Assembly (NCBI GenBank): GCA_020849615.1
Contig: JADLFW010000004.1
Span: forward strand, 248,001 to 312,000
Length of the DNA stretch: 64,000 nucleotides
Direction: 5' to 3'
Source of the DNA: Phycisphaerales bacterium
Lineage (GTDB): Bacteria > Planctomycetota > Phycisphaerae > Phycisphaerales > UBA1924
The notes beneath the pieces are model-generated. The model had not been told where the DNA came from, searched no databases, and saw nothing but the letters and a program-made list of their open reading frames with translations. A program made the position numbers and the translations under genes. This document shows, in pieces, positions 10,919-19,604 of this stretch (its first letter is position 1; the number at the start of each line of letters is the position of its first letter).

Positions 10919-12496
10919 ATGTCGATCTCTGTCGTCGCGTTCACCTGCCTCATCCAAGCCGCAGCGATGCCGGGCCCGTCCGTCTCCACGCCCACTACCG
11001 AGCAGGCCCGCGCAGCGCACTGGGTCTACTTCACCGACAAGGGCTTACCCTCGGACCAGCTGCCCGGCGCTCTCGACCGCCTGGCCGACTCCTACGACGC
11101 GCACGCCAGGAACCGCCGCGCGCTCCGCCGCACGGATCCGGGCCTCTTCGACGCCCGCGACCTCCCCGTCAGCCCGACCTACATCGAGCAGCTCAAACGC
11201 TCGGGCGCGATGCTCCGCACCACCAGCCGCTGGCTCAACGCCGCCAGTATCACCGCCTCGCCCGCGCAGCTCGCGGAGATCGCGCGCCTGCCGGGCGTCG
11301 CCAAGGTCCAGCCCGTCCGCGCGGGCCGGCGCATCACCCCGCCCGCCGAGCGCCCCACCGACGCCGGGCCCGCCCGCGACTTCTACGGCTACGCCTCCGA
11401 CCAGCTCGCCCAGATCAACCTGCAGGCCCTGCACGCCCAGGGGCACACGGGCCAGGGCGTCATCATCGGCATCCTCGACACCGGCTTCCGCACCTCGCAC
11501 GTGGTCTTCAACGAGCCGGGCCACTCCCTCGACATCGTCGCCGCCCACGACTTCATCAATGATGACGAGATCGTCGGCGAGCAGCCCGGCGATCCCGATG
11601 GCCAGCACAGCCACGGCACGCTCATCCTGGGCTGCATCGGCGCCTACCGCCCCGGCGAGCTCGTCGGCGGCGCATACAACGCCCGCTTCGTGCTCTGCAA
11701 GACCGAGGACATCTCCGGCGAGACACCCGTCGAAGAAGACTACTACGTCGCGGGCCTGGAGTTCGCCGAGATGCACGGCGCCGATGTCGCCACCAGCTCC
11801 CTGGGCTACATCGACTGGTACTCCCAGGGCGACCTCGACGGCCAGACCGCCGTCACCACCCTCGCGGTCAACATCGCCACCGCCAACGGTGTGCACTGCT
11901 GCACCGCCGCCGGCAACGCCGGGCACGATGACGACCCCGGCGCCAGCCACCTCATCGCCCCCGCCGATGCCCCGCGCGTCATCACCTGCGGCGCCGCCTG
12001 GTACGAGGGCACCATCGCCGACTTCTCCTCCGACGGGCCCACCGCCGACGGGCGGCTCAAGCCCGAGGTCCTCGCCCGCGGGGTCGAGACCGCCACCATC
12101 TGGCCGTACGACGACACCTCCTACGCCACCGCCAGCGGCACCTCCCTCTCCACCCCGCTCGTCGCCGCCGCCGTCGCCTGCCTCGCCGGCGCCCGCCCCG
12201 ACTGGACGCCCGACCAGCTCCGCGATTACCTCTTCCGCTCCGCCTCCGACTTCGCCGCCACGGGCCAGACCGACCCCCTCTTCATCCGCGGCTACGGCAT
12301 CCTCAACGCCGCCGCCGCGCTCGCCCTGGGCTGCCGCCCGGACCTCAACCACGACGGCGTCGTCGATTTCGCCGACTACCTCGCGTTCCTCAATCTCTAC
12401 GATGCTCTCGACCTCGCCGTCGACTTCAACGGCGATGGCATCGTCGACTTCGGCGATTACCTGGAGTTCCTGAACCTGTACGATGCGGGCTGTTGA
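10919..12496 (+). CDS. secreted S8 subtilisin-like serine protease with dockerin
   Basis: 525-aa exported protease. The N-terminal 20 residues (MSISVVAFTCLIQAAA) are a weak signal peptide; about 110 residues of propeptide follow (EIARLPGVAKVQPVRAGRRI resembles inhibitor I9). The catalytic triad is intact: Asp187 in GILDTGF, His232 in HSHGT and Ser409 in ASGTSLSTP; the oxyanion Asn lies in CTAAGNAG. The dockerin begins near residue 473 (CRPDLNHDGVVDFADYLAF) and ends DAGC. Role: degradation of extracellular protein while anchored through the dockerin (inference). The following FG-GAP remnant begins 77 bp downstream on the same strand. Confidence 0.93.
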   Translation: MSISVVAFTCLIQAAAMPGPSVSTPTTEQARAAHWVYFTDKGLPSDQLPGALDRLADSYDAHARNRRALRRTDPGLFDARDLPVSPTYIEQLKRSGAMLRTTSRWLNAASITASPAQLAEIARLPGVAKVQPVRAGRRITPPAERPTDAGPARDFYGYASDQLAQINLQALHAQGHTGQGVIIGILDTGFRTSHVVFNEPGHSLDIVAAHDFINDDEIVGEQPGDPDGQHSHGTLILGCIGAYRPGELVGGAYNARFVLCKTEDISGETPVEEDYYVAGLEFAEMHGADVATSSLGYIDWYSQGDLDGQTAVTTLAVNIATANGVHCCTAAGNAGHDDDPGASHLIAPADAPRVITCGAAWYEGTIADFSSDGPTADGRLKPEVLARGVETATIWPYDDTSYATASGTSLSTPLVAAAVACLAGARPDWTPDQLRDYLFRSASDFAATGQTDPLFIRGYGILNAAAALALGCRPDLNHDGVVDFADYLAFLNLYDALDLAVDFNGDGIVDFGDYLEFLNLYDAGC

Positions 12497-12558
12497 GCCG
12501 GTCAGAGATTCATGTTTCTCATCCCGCACTTCGTGCTGTTCCCGCGGGCCCGGGCCGG

Positions 12559-12564
12559 TATCCT
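12559..12564 (+). promoter_or_regulatory. -10-like box before the FG-GAP remnant
   Basis: TATCCT with 9 nt to GTG 12574, the same arrangement as at the other leaderless genes here. It is less certain because the gene may be a remnant. Confidence 0.35.
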
Positions 12565-12573
12565 GCGCGAGGG

Positions 12574-12993
12574 GTGCGGGGAGATTCGATCGACGCCGAC
12601 GCCGCCGTCGTCGGGAGTTGGGCCGACGACCGCAAGGGCTCGGCGTACCTCTTCCGGGCGGATGCGGCCGGGGCTTGGGCGTTCTCCGCCAAGCTCTCCG
12701 CCGCCGATGGTGAGCAGCGCGATCAGTTCGGCGATGCGGTGGCGGTCAGCGGCTCCACCGTCCTCATCGGCAACTGGAACGATGATGACCTGGGCTCCGC
12801 CAGCGGCTCGGCCTACATCTTCGCCCCCTGCCCCGCCGACCTGTCCTGTGATGGCTTCATCGACTTCGCCGACTACCTCCAGTTCCTCAACTTCTTCGAG
12901 GCCCTCGACCCCGCCGCCGACTTCACCGGAGATGGCTCGGTTGACCTCGCCGACTACTTCGCCTTCCTCGACCGGTACGACGCCGGCTGCTGA
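12574..12993 (+). CDS. truncated FG-GAP-repeat protein with dockerin (probable gene remnant)
   Basis: 139 codons. The first 80 residues are about one and a half FG-GAP-type beta-propeller repeats (SIDADAAVVGSWADD; DQFGDAVAVSGSTVLIGNWNDDD; GSAYIFAP). FG-GAP proteins normally carry several such repeats after a signal peptide; both are missing here. The rest is a normal dockerin (CPADLSCDGFIDFADYLQF ... ) ending DAGC, with LADYFAFL in the second repeat. The frame stays open back to 12493, overlapping the protease stop, but those residues look non-coding. GTG 12574 is a possible start. I read it as an internally deleted or 5'-truncated copy of a larger propeller gene; a small intracellular protein is less likely. 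Confidence 0.55.
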   Translation: MRGDSIDADAAVVGSWADDRKGSAYLFRADAAGAWAFSAKLSAADGEQRDQFGDAVAVSGSTVLIGNWNDDDLGSASGSAYIFAPCPADLSCDGFIDFADYLQFLNFFEALDPAADFTGDGSVDLADYFAFLDRYDAGC

Positions 12994-13179
12994 GCCCCGA
13001 CTCACCCCATCTCCGCACGGGCCCGAACACACCCCTGCCCGCGCCGGGGCCGCACCCGTCCGAAGCCCGCAATTCTCTTGAGGCCCTCAATCACGGCCGG
13101 TATGGTGAACATCACCCTGCGGAACCGACGCGGTTCGGGGTCCGAACCGATCTATCCCCGGGGAAACAAGGAGGTCGAA

Positions 13180-14565
13180 GTGAAGGGTATTCATCTCGCC
13201 GCCGCCATTGCGGCCGGCTCAGGTCTTGTTGCGGTCATGGCCGGTCACGCCGCGGCCCAGACGCCCCTGACGACCACCCGCATCGCCACCGGCCTCATCC
13301 GCCCCATCTATGTCACGCACGCACCGGGCGACCCCACCCGCCTGTTCATCATCGAGAAGCAGGGCTTCATCAGCATCGTCAAGGATGGGGTCCTCCTCCC
13401 CACCAAGTTCCTCGATGTCGATGCCATCACCCTCGGCGGCACCTCCACCAACAGCGAGCAGGGCCTGCTGGGCCTGGCCTTCGACCCCGACTACGCCACC
13501 AATGGCTTGTTCTACATCCACCACACCCAGTCCGGCGGCGGCGCCGCGGGCCACGCCACCGTGGCCCGGTACAGGGTCTCCACCTTCAACCCCGATGTCG
13601 CCGACATCAGCACCAGAGTCGAGATCATCACCCTCGATGATCCCTTCGCCAACCACAACGGCGGCTGGACCGAGTTCGGGCCCGATGGCCACCTCTACAT
13701 CGCCATGGGCGACGGCGGCTCGGGCTGCGATCCGGGCGGACGGGCCCAGAACCTAGGCGACCTCCACGGCAAGCTGTGGCGCCTCGACCCGTCCCGCACC
13801 CCCGGCATCGGTGGCTACACCGTCCCCGCCGACAACCCCTTCATCGGTGTCGCGGGCGCGCTCCCGGAGATCTGGGCCTACGGCCTCCGCAACCCCTGGC
13901 GGCCCAGCTTCGACCGCAAGACCGGTGATCTCTGGATCGCCGATGTCGGCCAGCTCGAGTGGGAGGAGATCAACATCCAGCCCGCCTCGAGCACCGGCGG
14001 CGAGAACTACGGCTGGGTCCTCCGCGAGGGCCTGCACCCCAGCACCGACAGCGGCTGCGCGGGCGGCGGGACCAAGCCCCCGGGCGCGATCGACCCCATC
14101 TACGAGTACAACCACACCGACGGCTGCTCCATCACCGGCGGTTACGTCTACCGCGGCTGCGCCATCCCCGACCTCCGCGGCACGTACTTCTTCTCCGACT
14201 TCTGCTCCGCCCAGATCTGGTCCTTCCGCTACACCGCCGGCGCGGTGACCGACTTCCGCAACCGCACCACCGAGCTCGCCCCCGGCGGCGGTCTCGGCAT
14301 CGCCGGCGTCACCTCCTTCGGCGAGGATGCCGACGGCGAGATCTACATCTGCGACCAGACCGGCGGCGAGATCTTCAAGATCATCCCGGCCCGCACCGTC
14401 TGCAAGGCCGATTACAACGGCGATGGCCTCGTTGATTTCTCGGATTACCTCGACTTCCTCAACCTCTACGACGCCGGCGATGACCTCGCCGACCTCAACT
14501 GCGATGGCCAGGTCGACTTTGCCGATTACCTCGACTTCCTGAACCGCTACGAAGCCGGCTGCTGA
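13180..14565 (+). CDS. PQQ-dependent sugar dehydrogenase-type protein with dockerin
   Basis: 461-aa secreted six-bladed propeller of the glucose/sorbosone dehydrogenase family. Signal peptide about 1-28 (MAGHAAAQTPL). Family signatures: RPIYVTHAPGDPTRLFIIEKQG, GLLGLAFDPDYATNGLFYIHHT, NHNGGWTEFGPDGHLYIAMGDGG, LHGKLWRLDP, WAYGLRNPWRPSFDRKTGDLWIADVGQ, ENYGWVLREG, and ITGGYVYRGCAIPDLRGTYFFSDFC. Members oxidise sugars with PQQ, though many planctomycete copies are uncharacterised. Dockerin from about residue 407 (CKADYNGDGLVDFSDYLDF), ending EAGC. GTG 13180 is preceded by a near-perfect AAGGAGGT 5 nt upstream, which decides the start over in-frame upstream codons. A hairpin terminator follows at 14628. 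Confidence 0.92.
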   Translation: MKGIHLAAAIAAGSGLVAVMAGHAAAQTPLTTTRIATGLIRPIYVTHAPGDPTRLFIIEKQGFISIVKDGVLLPTKFLDVDAITLGGTSTNSEQGLLGLAFDPDYATNGLFYIHHTQSGGGAAGHATVARYRVSTFNPDVADISTRVEIITLDDPFANHNGGWTEFGPDGHLYIAMGDGGSGCDPGGRAQNLGDLHGKLWRLDPSRTPGIGGYTVPADNPFIGVAGALPEIWAYGLRNPWRPSFDRKTGDLWIADVGQLEWEEINIQPASSTGGENYGWVLREGLHPSTDSGCAGGGTKPPGAIDPIYEYNHTDGCSITGGYVYRGCAIPDLRGTYFFSDFCSAQIWSFRYTAGAVTDFRNRTTELAPGGGLGIAGVTSFGEDADGEIYICDQTGGEIFKIIPARTVCKADYNGDGLVDFSDYLDFLNLYDAGDDLADLNCDGQVDFADYLDFLNRYEAGC

Positions 14566-14579
14566 TCCCGCCCCCCCTG

Positions 14580-14604
14580 GGTACCGCGGCTCTCCGAGCC
14601 GCGG
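14580..14604. repeat. GGTG/TCC-type hairpin repeat, variant head GGTA
   Basis: Nine-base arms CCGCGGCTC and GAGCCGCGG enclose a TCC loop (14584-14604). It is the same architecture as the other copies in this window, but the head is GGTA and the arm sequence differs. It lies 15 bp after a dockerin stop and is not followed by a T-run. Confidence 0.7.
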
Positions 14605-14627
14605 CCCGCGATTCCGGACCGATGAGC

Positions 14628-14656
14628 AAGGGCACGGGCCGACGCCGTGCCCTTTT
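14628..14656 (+). terminator. rho-independent terminator
   Basis: Stem AAGGGCACGG/CCGTGCCCTT (14628-14637 with 14645-14654) and terminal TTTT, after the sugar dehydrogenase-type gene. Confidence 0.8.
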
Positions 14657-14804
14657 CCTGCGCGGGCCGGCCACCGAGCTCCCGATGCCGGGCCCGGAGG
14701 CTTGTTCTGCGCACCCGCGTCAAATTACACACGGGCCCGTGCAATGCACCCACCCCGGCCGACCATCTGATCCCTGTCCGTGGGGCACACCAGGAACTCA
14801 TTGC

Positions 14805-16592
14805 ATGGCCCGCGCCCTCGCTGCGCTGATCGCGATCGCACTCACCGCCCCCCTCGCCGCCGCCCAGCCCATCCTCTACATCAACGCCGGGCTGACCACC
14901 GGCGCCGATGATGGCTCCTCCTGGGCCAGCGCCTTCCGCGGCCCGCAGGCCCTCAAGCGCGCCCTCGACGCCGCGGCGCCCGGCTCCGCCACCCAGATCT
15001 GGGCCGCGGCGGGCCGCTACACCCCCGCCCCGCCCGCCGGGCCGCGCCGCGCCGCCTTCAATCTCAAGCCGGGTGTCTCCATCTACGGCGGCTTCGCCGG
15101 CGGCGAAACCTCCCTCGACCAGCGCGACCCCACCGCCCACATCACCATCCTCTCCGCCGATCTCAACGGCGATGATGCCCTCGACAAGCAGGGCGACAAC
15201 ACCATCCACCTCGTCATCGCTGACGGCGTGGACGCCTCGGCCCGCATCGACGGCGTCACCATCCGGGGCGGCTACGCCTGGGGAGTTGACGGCGGCGTCG
15301 GCGTCAGCGACACCGAGGGCGCCAACATCCTCATCCGCGGCGGCGCCCCCGTCTTCGCCAACTGCACCATCTCCGACAGCTTCGCCGTGGATGGCGCCGG
15401 CGCTGCCATCCTCGACAACGCCGCTCCGCTCTTCTCCGACTGCACCTTCACCCGCAACACCGTCCAGGGCCTCGGCGGCGGCGCGTGGATCTCCCCCGGC
15501 AGCTCGGCCCGGTTCCTGCGCTGCGCGTTCCTCGCCAACCGCGGCGGCAACGGCGCGGGCCTGTTCAACGGCGGCATCTTCCCCGGCGGGCCCGTCGCCT
15601 CGGCCGTCGTCGAAGATTGCTCCTTCATCGACAACTTCGGCGACATCGGCCTCGGGGCCGGGCCCGGCGCCTACGACACCTCCGCCGCGGTGTTCACCGA
15701 CTGCACCTTCAGGCACAACACCACCGGCGCGGGCGGCGGCGGGCTCTTCTGTGATGGCTCCTCCACCACCATCAACCGGTGCACCTTCATCGACAACGAA
15801 GGCAGCTTCGACGGCGGCGATGCCGTCTACATCACCGGCGATGCATCGCCCGTCTTCACCAGCTGCGCCTTCCTGGCCCACTCCGGGCCGTTCAGCACCC
15901 GCGCCTCCGGCGCCACTATCGTCATCGGGAGCTCCACGCCCTCCTTTACGAACTGCACATTCGCCAACAACAACCTGGGCGGCACTTTCTTCGGTGTCGG
16001 CGTCATCTACTCCTTCGGCACAACCACCGACATCCGCATCGACAACTGCATCTTCTGGAACAACCGCGACCGCTTCGGCGCGGGCCAGTCCGCCGCCGTC
16101 TTCCTCGAAGCCGGCGTTCACGCATTCATCAACCACTCCCTCGTGCAGGGCTGGACCGGCTCGCTCCCGGGCCAGGCCTCCTTCGCCGCCGACCCGCTCT
16201 TTTCCGACCTCGACGGGCCAGACGGCTTCGCCGGCACCGCCGATGATGACCTCCGCCTCTCCCCCACTTCCCCAGCCATCGACTCCGCCGACAACACCGC
16301 CCTCCGGCCCGCGCCCGGTCTCGACCTCGCCGGCGCCCCGCGCTTCATCGATGACCCCGCCACACTCGACACCGGCGTGGGGACTTCGCCCCTCGCCGAC
16401 CGCGGCGCCCTCGAGTTCATCCCCGCATGCCGGGCCGACCTCACCGGCGATGGCCTCGCCGACTTCTCCGACTACCTCGAGTTCCTGAACCTGTACGACG
16501 CCGCCGACCCCCGGGCCGACTTCACCTTCGATGGCCTCATCGACTTCGCCGACTACCTCGACTTCATCAATCTCTACGACGCCGGCTGCTGA
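14805..16592 (+). CDS. secreted right-handed beta-helix protein with dockerin
   Basis: 595 aa. Signal peptide MARALAALIAIALTAPLAAAQ, then a parallel beta-helix typical of the DUF1565/polymorphic-outer-membrane type: ILYINAGLTTGADDGSSWASAF, repeated NCTISDSFAVDGAGA, DCTFTRNTVQGLGGGAW, DCTFRHNTTGAGGGGLF, NRCTFIDNEGS, NCTFANNNLGG, with the closing LSPTSPAIDSADN and DRGALEF found in choice-of-anchor-Q-type proteins. Such proteins often bind or cleave polysaccharides, but no catalytic motif is visible. Dockerin from about residue 543 (CRADLTGDGLADFSDYLEF), ending DAGC. Only a weak AGGA precedes the ATG at 14805. Last of the dockerin run. Confidence 0.88.
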   Translation: MARALAALIAIALTAPLAAAQPILYINAGLTTGADDGSSWASAFRGPQALKRALDAAAPGSATQIWAAAGRYTPAPPAGPRRAAFNLKPGVSIYGGFAGGETSLDQRDPTAHITILSADLNGDDALDKQGDNTIHLVIADGVDASARIDGVTIRGGYAWGVDGGVGVSDTEGANILIRGGAPVFANCTISDSFAVDGAGAAILDNAAPLFSDCTFTRNTVQGLGGGAWISPGSSARFLRCAFLANRGGNGAGLFNGGIFPGGPVASAVVEDCSFIDNFGDIGLGAGPGAYDTSAAVFTDCTFRHNTTGAGGGGLFCDGSSTTINRCTFIDNEGSFDGGDAVYITGDASPVFTSCAFLAHSGPFSTRASGATIVIGSSTPSFTNCTFANNNLGGTFFGVGVIYSFGTTTDIRIDNCIFWNNRDRFGAGQSAAVFLEAGVHAFINHSLVQGWTGSLPGQASFAADPLFSDLDGPDGFAGTADDDLRLSPTSPAIDSADNTALRPAPGLDLAGAPRFIDDPATLDTGVGTSPLADRGALEFIPACRADLTGDGLADFSDYLEFLNLYDAADPRADFTFDGLIDFADYLDFINLYDAGC

Positions 16593-16608
16593 CCCGGCAA
16601 CCCGCGGC

Positions 16609-16633
16609 GGTGGCACGCCTCTCCGAGGCGTGC
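16609..16633 (+). repeat. GGTG/TCC hairpin repeat
   Basis: GGTG head, arms GCACGCCTC and GAGGCGTGC, loop TCC. The 25 bp are identical to the reverse complement of 37015-37039 inside topA and differ by one base from the copy inside miaA (39670-39694). It lies between a stop codon and a terminator hairpin. Confidence 0.85.
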
Positions 16634-16654
16634 GGTTCAACCCAGCCCCTAACG

Positions 16655-16692
16655 CCGCCGGCCCGCGCGAGTCTCCCTCGACGGGCCGGCGG
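16655..16692 (+). terminator. probable terminator hairpin
   Basis: Perfect 11-bp stem (16655-16665 with 16682-16692), 16-nt loop, followed by CTTCTTGG, downstream of the beta-helix gene. Confidence 0.55.
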
Positions 16693-16735
16693 CTTCTTGG
16701 CCCGGCCGCCATCCCGGCCGCCATCCCGACCACGC

Positions 16736-16741
16736 TACAGT
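16736..16741 (+). promoter_or_regulatory. -10 box before the acyltransferase gene
   Basis: TACAGT with 9 nt to the ATG at 16751 and no ribosome-binding site, the pattern of the leaderless genes in this window. Confidence 0.45.
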
Positions 16742-16750
16742 GCGCACGCG

Positions 16751-17383
16751 ATGGCCCCCCCGGACCCCCCCTCCACCCCCCCCACCCCCACGACCACCCC
16801 CGCCACGGGAGCGCCCGCGTCGCCGGAGATCGGCCCGCCCACGACCCCCATCCCCGAGCAGGACAGTCCCCACACCTTCGGCAATCGCGCGGGCCGCGTC
16901 CTGTGGGGTCTTGCCTACACCCTGCTCTTCCGCCCATCCCCGCGCCCCCTCCACCGTTGGCGGAACCTCCTCCTCCGCGCTTTCGGGGCCCGGCTGCACC
17001 CCACCGCCCGCGTCTATCCCAAGGCCCGGATCTGGGCCCCGTGGAACCTGACCATGGGGGCCCACGCGTGCATCGCGGATGATGTCGATGTCTACAACGT
17101 CCTCCCCATCACCTTGGGCGACTCCTCCACCGTCAGCCAGTACAGCTACCTCTGCGGCGCCACCCACGACTTCGAACACCCCGACCACCCGCTGGTCCCG
17201 CTGCCCATCAGCATCGGCAGGAACGTCTGGATTGCGGCGGATGTCTTTGTAGCCCCGGGAGTTACGATCGCCGACGGCACCGTCGTCGGGGCCCGCTCCA
17301 CCGTCCTGAAGGACTTGCCCGCCTGGACCGTCGCCGTCGGCTACCCCGCCCGCCCCGTCAAGCCACGCATCATCCGAAGCTAG
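16751..17383 (+). CDS. WcaF-type left-handed beta-helix acyltransferase
   Basis: 210-aa hexapeptide-repeat acetyltransferase. After a 45-residue proline/threonine-rich N-terminus the conserved part runs HRWRNLLLRAFGARLHPTARVYP, IWAPWNLTMGAHACIADDVDVYN, ITLGDSSTVSQYSYLCGATHDFEHPDHPLV, GRNVWIAADVFVAPGVTIADGTVVGARSTV, AVGYPARPVKPR. This is the colanic-acid WcaF/NodL-like group that O-acetylates sugars of capsule or exopolysaccharide; the His of THDFEHP is the expected catalytic base region. It may act with the family-2 glycosyltransferases at 19.6-22.8 kb (inference). The N-terminal extension is unusual. Confidence 0.85.
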   Translation: MAPPDPPSTPPTPTTTPATGAPASPEIGPPTTPIPEQDSPHTFGNRAGRVLWGLAYTLLFRPSPRPLHRWRNLLLRAFGARLHPTARVYPKARIWAPWNLTMGAHACIADDVDVYNVLPITLGDSSTVSQYSYLCGATHDFEHPDHPLVPLPISIGRNVWIAADVFVAPGVTIADGTVVGARSTVLKDLPAWTVAVGYPARPVKPRIIRS

Positions 17384-17520
17384 GTCGGTCCGGTTTTGGC
17401 TTGTGCTGGCCCGCGGCCTCATGTTTAAATAGAACACCCTGATCCGTCATTTGGGGATGGGCGTTTCCCCGTCGCGGATGGTCCCGGCGGAGCCTGCACA
17501 CATTCAGGGGATGAGGAGAG

Positions 17521-18147
17521 ATGAGCATGCGCAAGTTGGTATTCCTCGCCGCAGTTGCGGCGGCGGCCGGGCCAGCCCTGGCCGATCAGTTCCACGACCT
17601 CCCGACCTTCCTGACCGCCACATCCGGCAACCGCCTGGTCAACTTCGACACCGACCCCGTGGGCGCCCCGCTGGGCCCGGGCCCCGATGTCGAGATCGGC
17701 TCGACCTACAGCGCCTGGGGTCTGGACTTCCCCCGCGGCAACCGCTCGGTCACCTTCTTCGGGGGCCCCGTCTCCCCGCCGCGCGGCTGGCTGAACGACA
17801 CCAATGTCGGCGGCGACAAGATCTTCAACTTTGATGTGGTTGCCGGCGACTACACCGCCGTGGGCGTCCACAACGTCCTGTTCGGCGGCATCGTCGGCGG
17901 CTCGACCCTGCGCGCCTACGGCGACGGCGGCGTCCTGCTCGACAGCGTCACCTCGAACATCATCGGCGAGACCCTCGACTTCTTCGGCGTCACCACCGAT
18001 GCGCCGATCCGCCGCGTCGAGATCACTGTCAACGGCGGCGGCGGCTGGGGGCTCGATGACCTCTACGTCGGCCAGGTGGTCCCCGCGCCGACCTCGCTCG
18101 CCGCCCTCGGCCTCGCCGGGCTGGCGCTGGGCCGTCGTCGCCGCTGA
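17521..18147 (+). CDS. PEP-CTERM-type sorted exported protein
   Basis: 208 aa. Signal peptide MSMRKLVFLAAVAAAAGPALA, a mature domain beginning DQFHDLPTFLTATSGNRLVNFDTDP (seen in many PEP-CTERM proteins with a jelly-roll-like fold), and a C-terminal VPAP, hydrophobic stretch, GRRRR tail. It shares the PAP variant tail with the protein at 5.96 kb, so both probably use the same exosortase. A GAGGAGAG ribosome site precedes the ATG; a start two codons later is possible. Followed by a good terminator. A short A/T-rich patch (TTTAAAT near 17424) upstream may be the promoter. Confidence 0.85.
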   Translation: MSMRKLVFLAAVAAAAGPALADQFHDLPTFLTATSGNRLVNFDTDPVGAPLGPGPDVEIGSTYSAWGLDFPRGNRSVTFFGGPVSPPRGWLNDTNVGGDKIFNFDVVAGDYTAVGVHNVLFGGIVGGSTLRAYGDGGVLLDSVTSNIIGETLDFFGVTTDAPIRRVEITVNGGGGWGLDDLYVGQVVPAPTSLAALGLAGLALGRRRR

Positions 18148-18172
18148 GTGGGCGCCTCTATCGCGAAGAGCA

Positions 18173-18205
18173 CGGGCCATCCCGCGCGGGGTGGCCCGGT
18201 TTTTT
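18173..18205 (+). terminator. rho-independent terminator
   Basis: Stem of about 10 bp with one mismatch (18173-18183 with 18189-18198), followed by GTTTTTTG, after the PEP-CTERM gene. Confidence 0.8.
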
Positions 18206-18313
18206 GCTCCCGCGCGGTCGAATCCGCCTATCAGGACACGAATAGTTGTCATCCCGCCGACGTCGTGCTCCCGCCCGGCGGCCCGCGCCGCCGGCGCGAC
18301 CGGAGATCGACCG

Positions 18314-19594
18314 ATGCCGCCATGCGTGAAGGTCCCAGCCCGTCCGGAACACGCGGCGGCCGCCGGACCGACGGGCCGGCCGCGGGGCGCGATCTTCATC
18401 GGCGCGCCCACGACCTCGGCCCGGCCCTCGCGGCGGTCGTGGCTTGGCGCTCTGTTCGAGGATGCGTTCCGCCCGTTCTACCTGGGCGGCGCCGCGTTCG
18501 CGGCGCTGGCGATCCCGCTCTGGATCGGCATGTGGCGCGGCGAGGCGCCCCCCACTTCGCTCGCCCCGCTCTTCTGGCACGCGCACGAGATGGTCTACGG
18601 CTTCGCGGGCGCCATCATCACCGGATTCCTGTTCACCGCCGCGCGAAACTGGACGGGCCTGCCCCTGCCCGCGGGCGCGGTCCTCGGCGCCTTGTTTGCC
18701 GTCTGGGCCGCGGCCCGGGTCGGCATGGCCCTGTGGTACGGACCCGTCATCGCCGCGGGCGACCTGGTCCACCTCCTGATCGTGGCGGCCGTGCTCGCCC
18801 GCAAGTTCATGCGGGCCCGGAGCCGGGCCAGCATCCCGCTGCTCACCGTGCTTTCTGCGCTGGTGCTTTCCAACGCCGCCTTCCACGCCTCGATGCTGGG
18901 CCTGCTCGAGTTCAGCCCGCTCCGCGCCGTCGAGGCCGGGCTGCTCTGCGTTGTGCTCGTCGAGCTCATTGTTGCCGGCCGTGTCGTCCCGGCATTCACG
19001 GCCAGCGCCGTCCCCGGCGTGGCACAGTTCCGCGCGCGGCGGCTGGAGCGGCTGATGGTCGGGGCCGCGGCCGCCGCCTTCGCGGCCGACATCCTCGGGG
19101 TTGCGCCGGGCGCCCGCGCCACCCTTGCGATCATCGCCGGCGCGGGGATCGGCGCGCAGCTCATCGGGTGGAGCCCGGTCGCAGCGCTCGGGCGCCCCAT
19201 GCTGTGGATCCTGCACCTCTCGTACGCCTGGATCTCCGCCGGTCTCCTGCTGCTGGGGCTCGCGGCCTTCGACGTCGTGCCGCGAACCGCCGCGATCCAC
19301 GCGCTCACCGTCGGCTCCATGGGCGGGCTGATCATCGGGATGATCACACGAACGGCGCTTGCCCACTCCGGCCGGCCCGTCATCGCCCGGCGCAGCGAGG
19401 TCTCGTCCTTTGTCCTCGTGCAGGCCGCGGCCGGGGTGCGGGTCGCCGGGGCGCTGGTCCCGGCCATCGGCCCGATCGCGGTGATGACCGCGGGCGCGAT
19501 GTGGTCCGCGGCGTTCGCGATCTACTTCGTGACCTATCTCCCGATCCTCACTCGCCCGCGCATCGGGCCCGGGGCAGCACCGGCCGCGGGTTGA
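18314..19594 (+). CDS. nnrS: NnrS family heme-copper membrane protein
   Basis: 426-aa polytopic inner-membrane protein with about 12 hydrophobic segments. Diagnostic NnrS sequences: FEDAFRPFYLGGAAFAALAI, FWHAHEMVYGFAGAIITGF, TAARNWTGLP, ELIVAGRVVPAFT, LWILHLSYAWISAGLLLLGL, HALTVGSMGGLIIGMITRTALAHSGRP. NnrS proteins bind heme and copper and are linked to nitric-oxide stress or nitrogen-oxide metabolism. No denitrification gene is adjacent, so a stress role is more likely (inference). The ATG at 18314 gives the usual length (about 400 aa); the open frame extends upstream only through shadow coding of the previous gene. It is convergent with the glycosyltransferase genes, separated by 10 bp. Confidence 0.88.
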   Translation: MPPCVKVPARPEHAAAAGPTGRPRGAIFIGAPTTSARPSRRSWLGALFEDAFRPFYLGGAAFAALAIPLWIGMWRGEAPPTSLAPLFWHAHEMVYGFAGAIITGFLFTAARNWTGLPLPAGAVLGALFAVWAAARVGMALWYGPVIAAGDLVHLLIVAAVLARKFMRARSRASIPLLTVLSALVLSNAAFHASMLGLLEFSPLRAVEAGLLCVVLVELIVAGRVVPAFTASAVPGVAQFRARRLERLMVGAAAAAFAADILGVAPGARATLAIIAGAGIGAQLIGWSPVAALGRPMLWILHLSYAWISAGLLLLGLAAFDVVPRTAAIHALTVGSMGGLIIGMITRTALAHSGRPVIARRSEVSSFVLVQAAAGVRVAGALVPAIGPIAVMTAGAMWSAAFAIYFVTYLPILTRPRIGPGAAPAAG

Positions 19595-19604
19595 CCCCGC
19601 AGGC

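Noticed and set aside
14580..14604. Hairpin after the sugar dehydrogenase gene as a transcription terminator
   Set aside because: No T-run, while a proper terminator follows at 14628; the architecture matches the repeat family.
8110..16592. Dockerin cluster as a cellulosome gene cluster
   Set aside because: No cohesin or scaffoldin gene and no cellulase; dockerins here end proteins of many kinds.
18215..18235. tRNA-like T-arm (GCGGTCGAATCCGC)
   Set aside because: No matching acceptor, anticodon or D arms could be paired around it.
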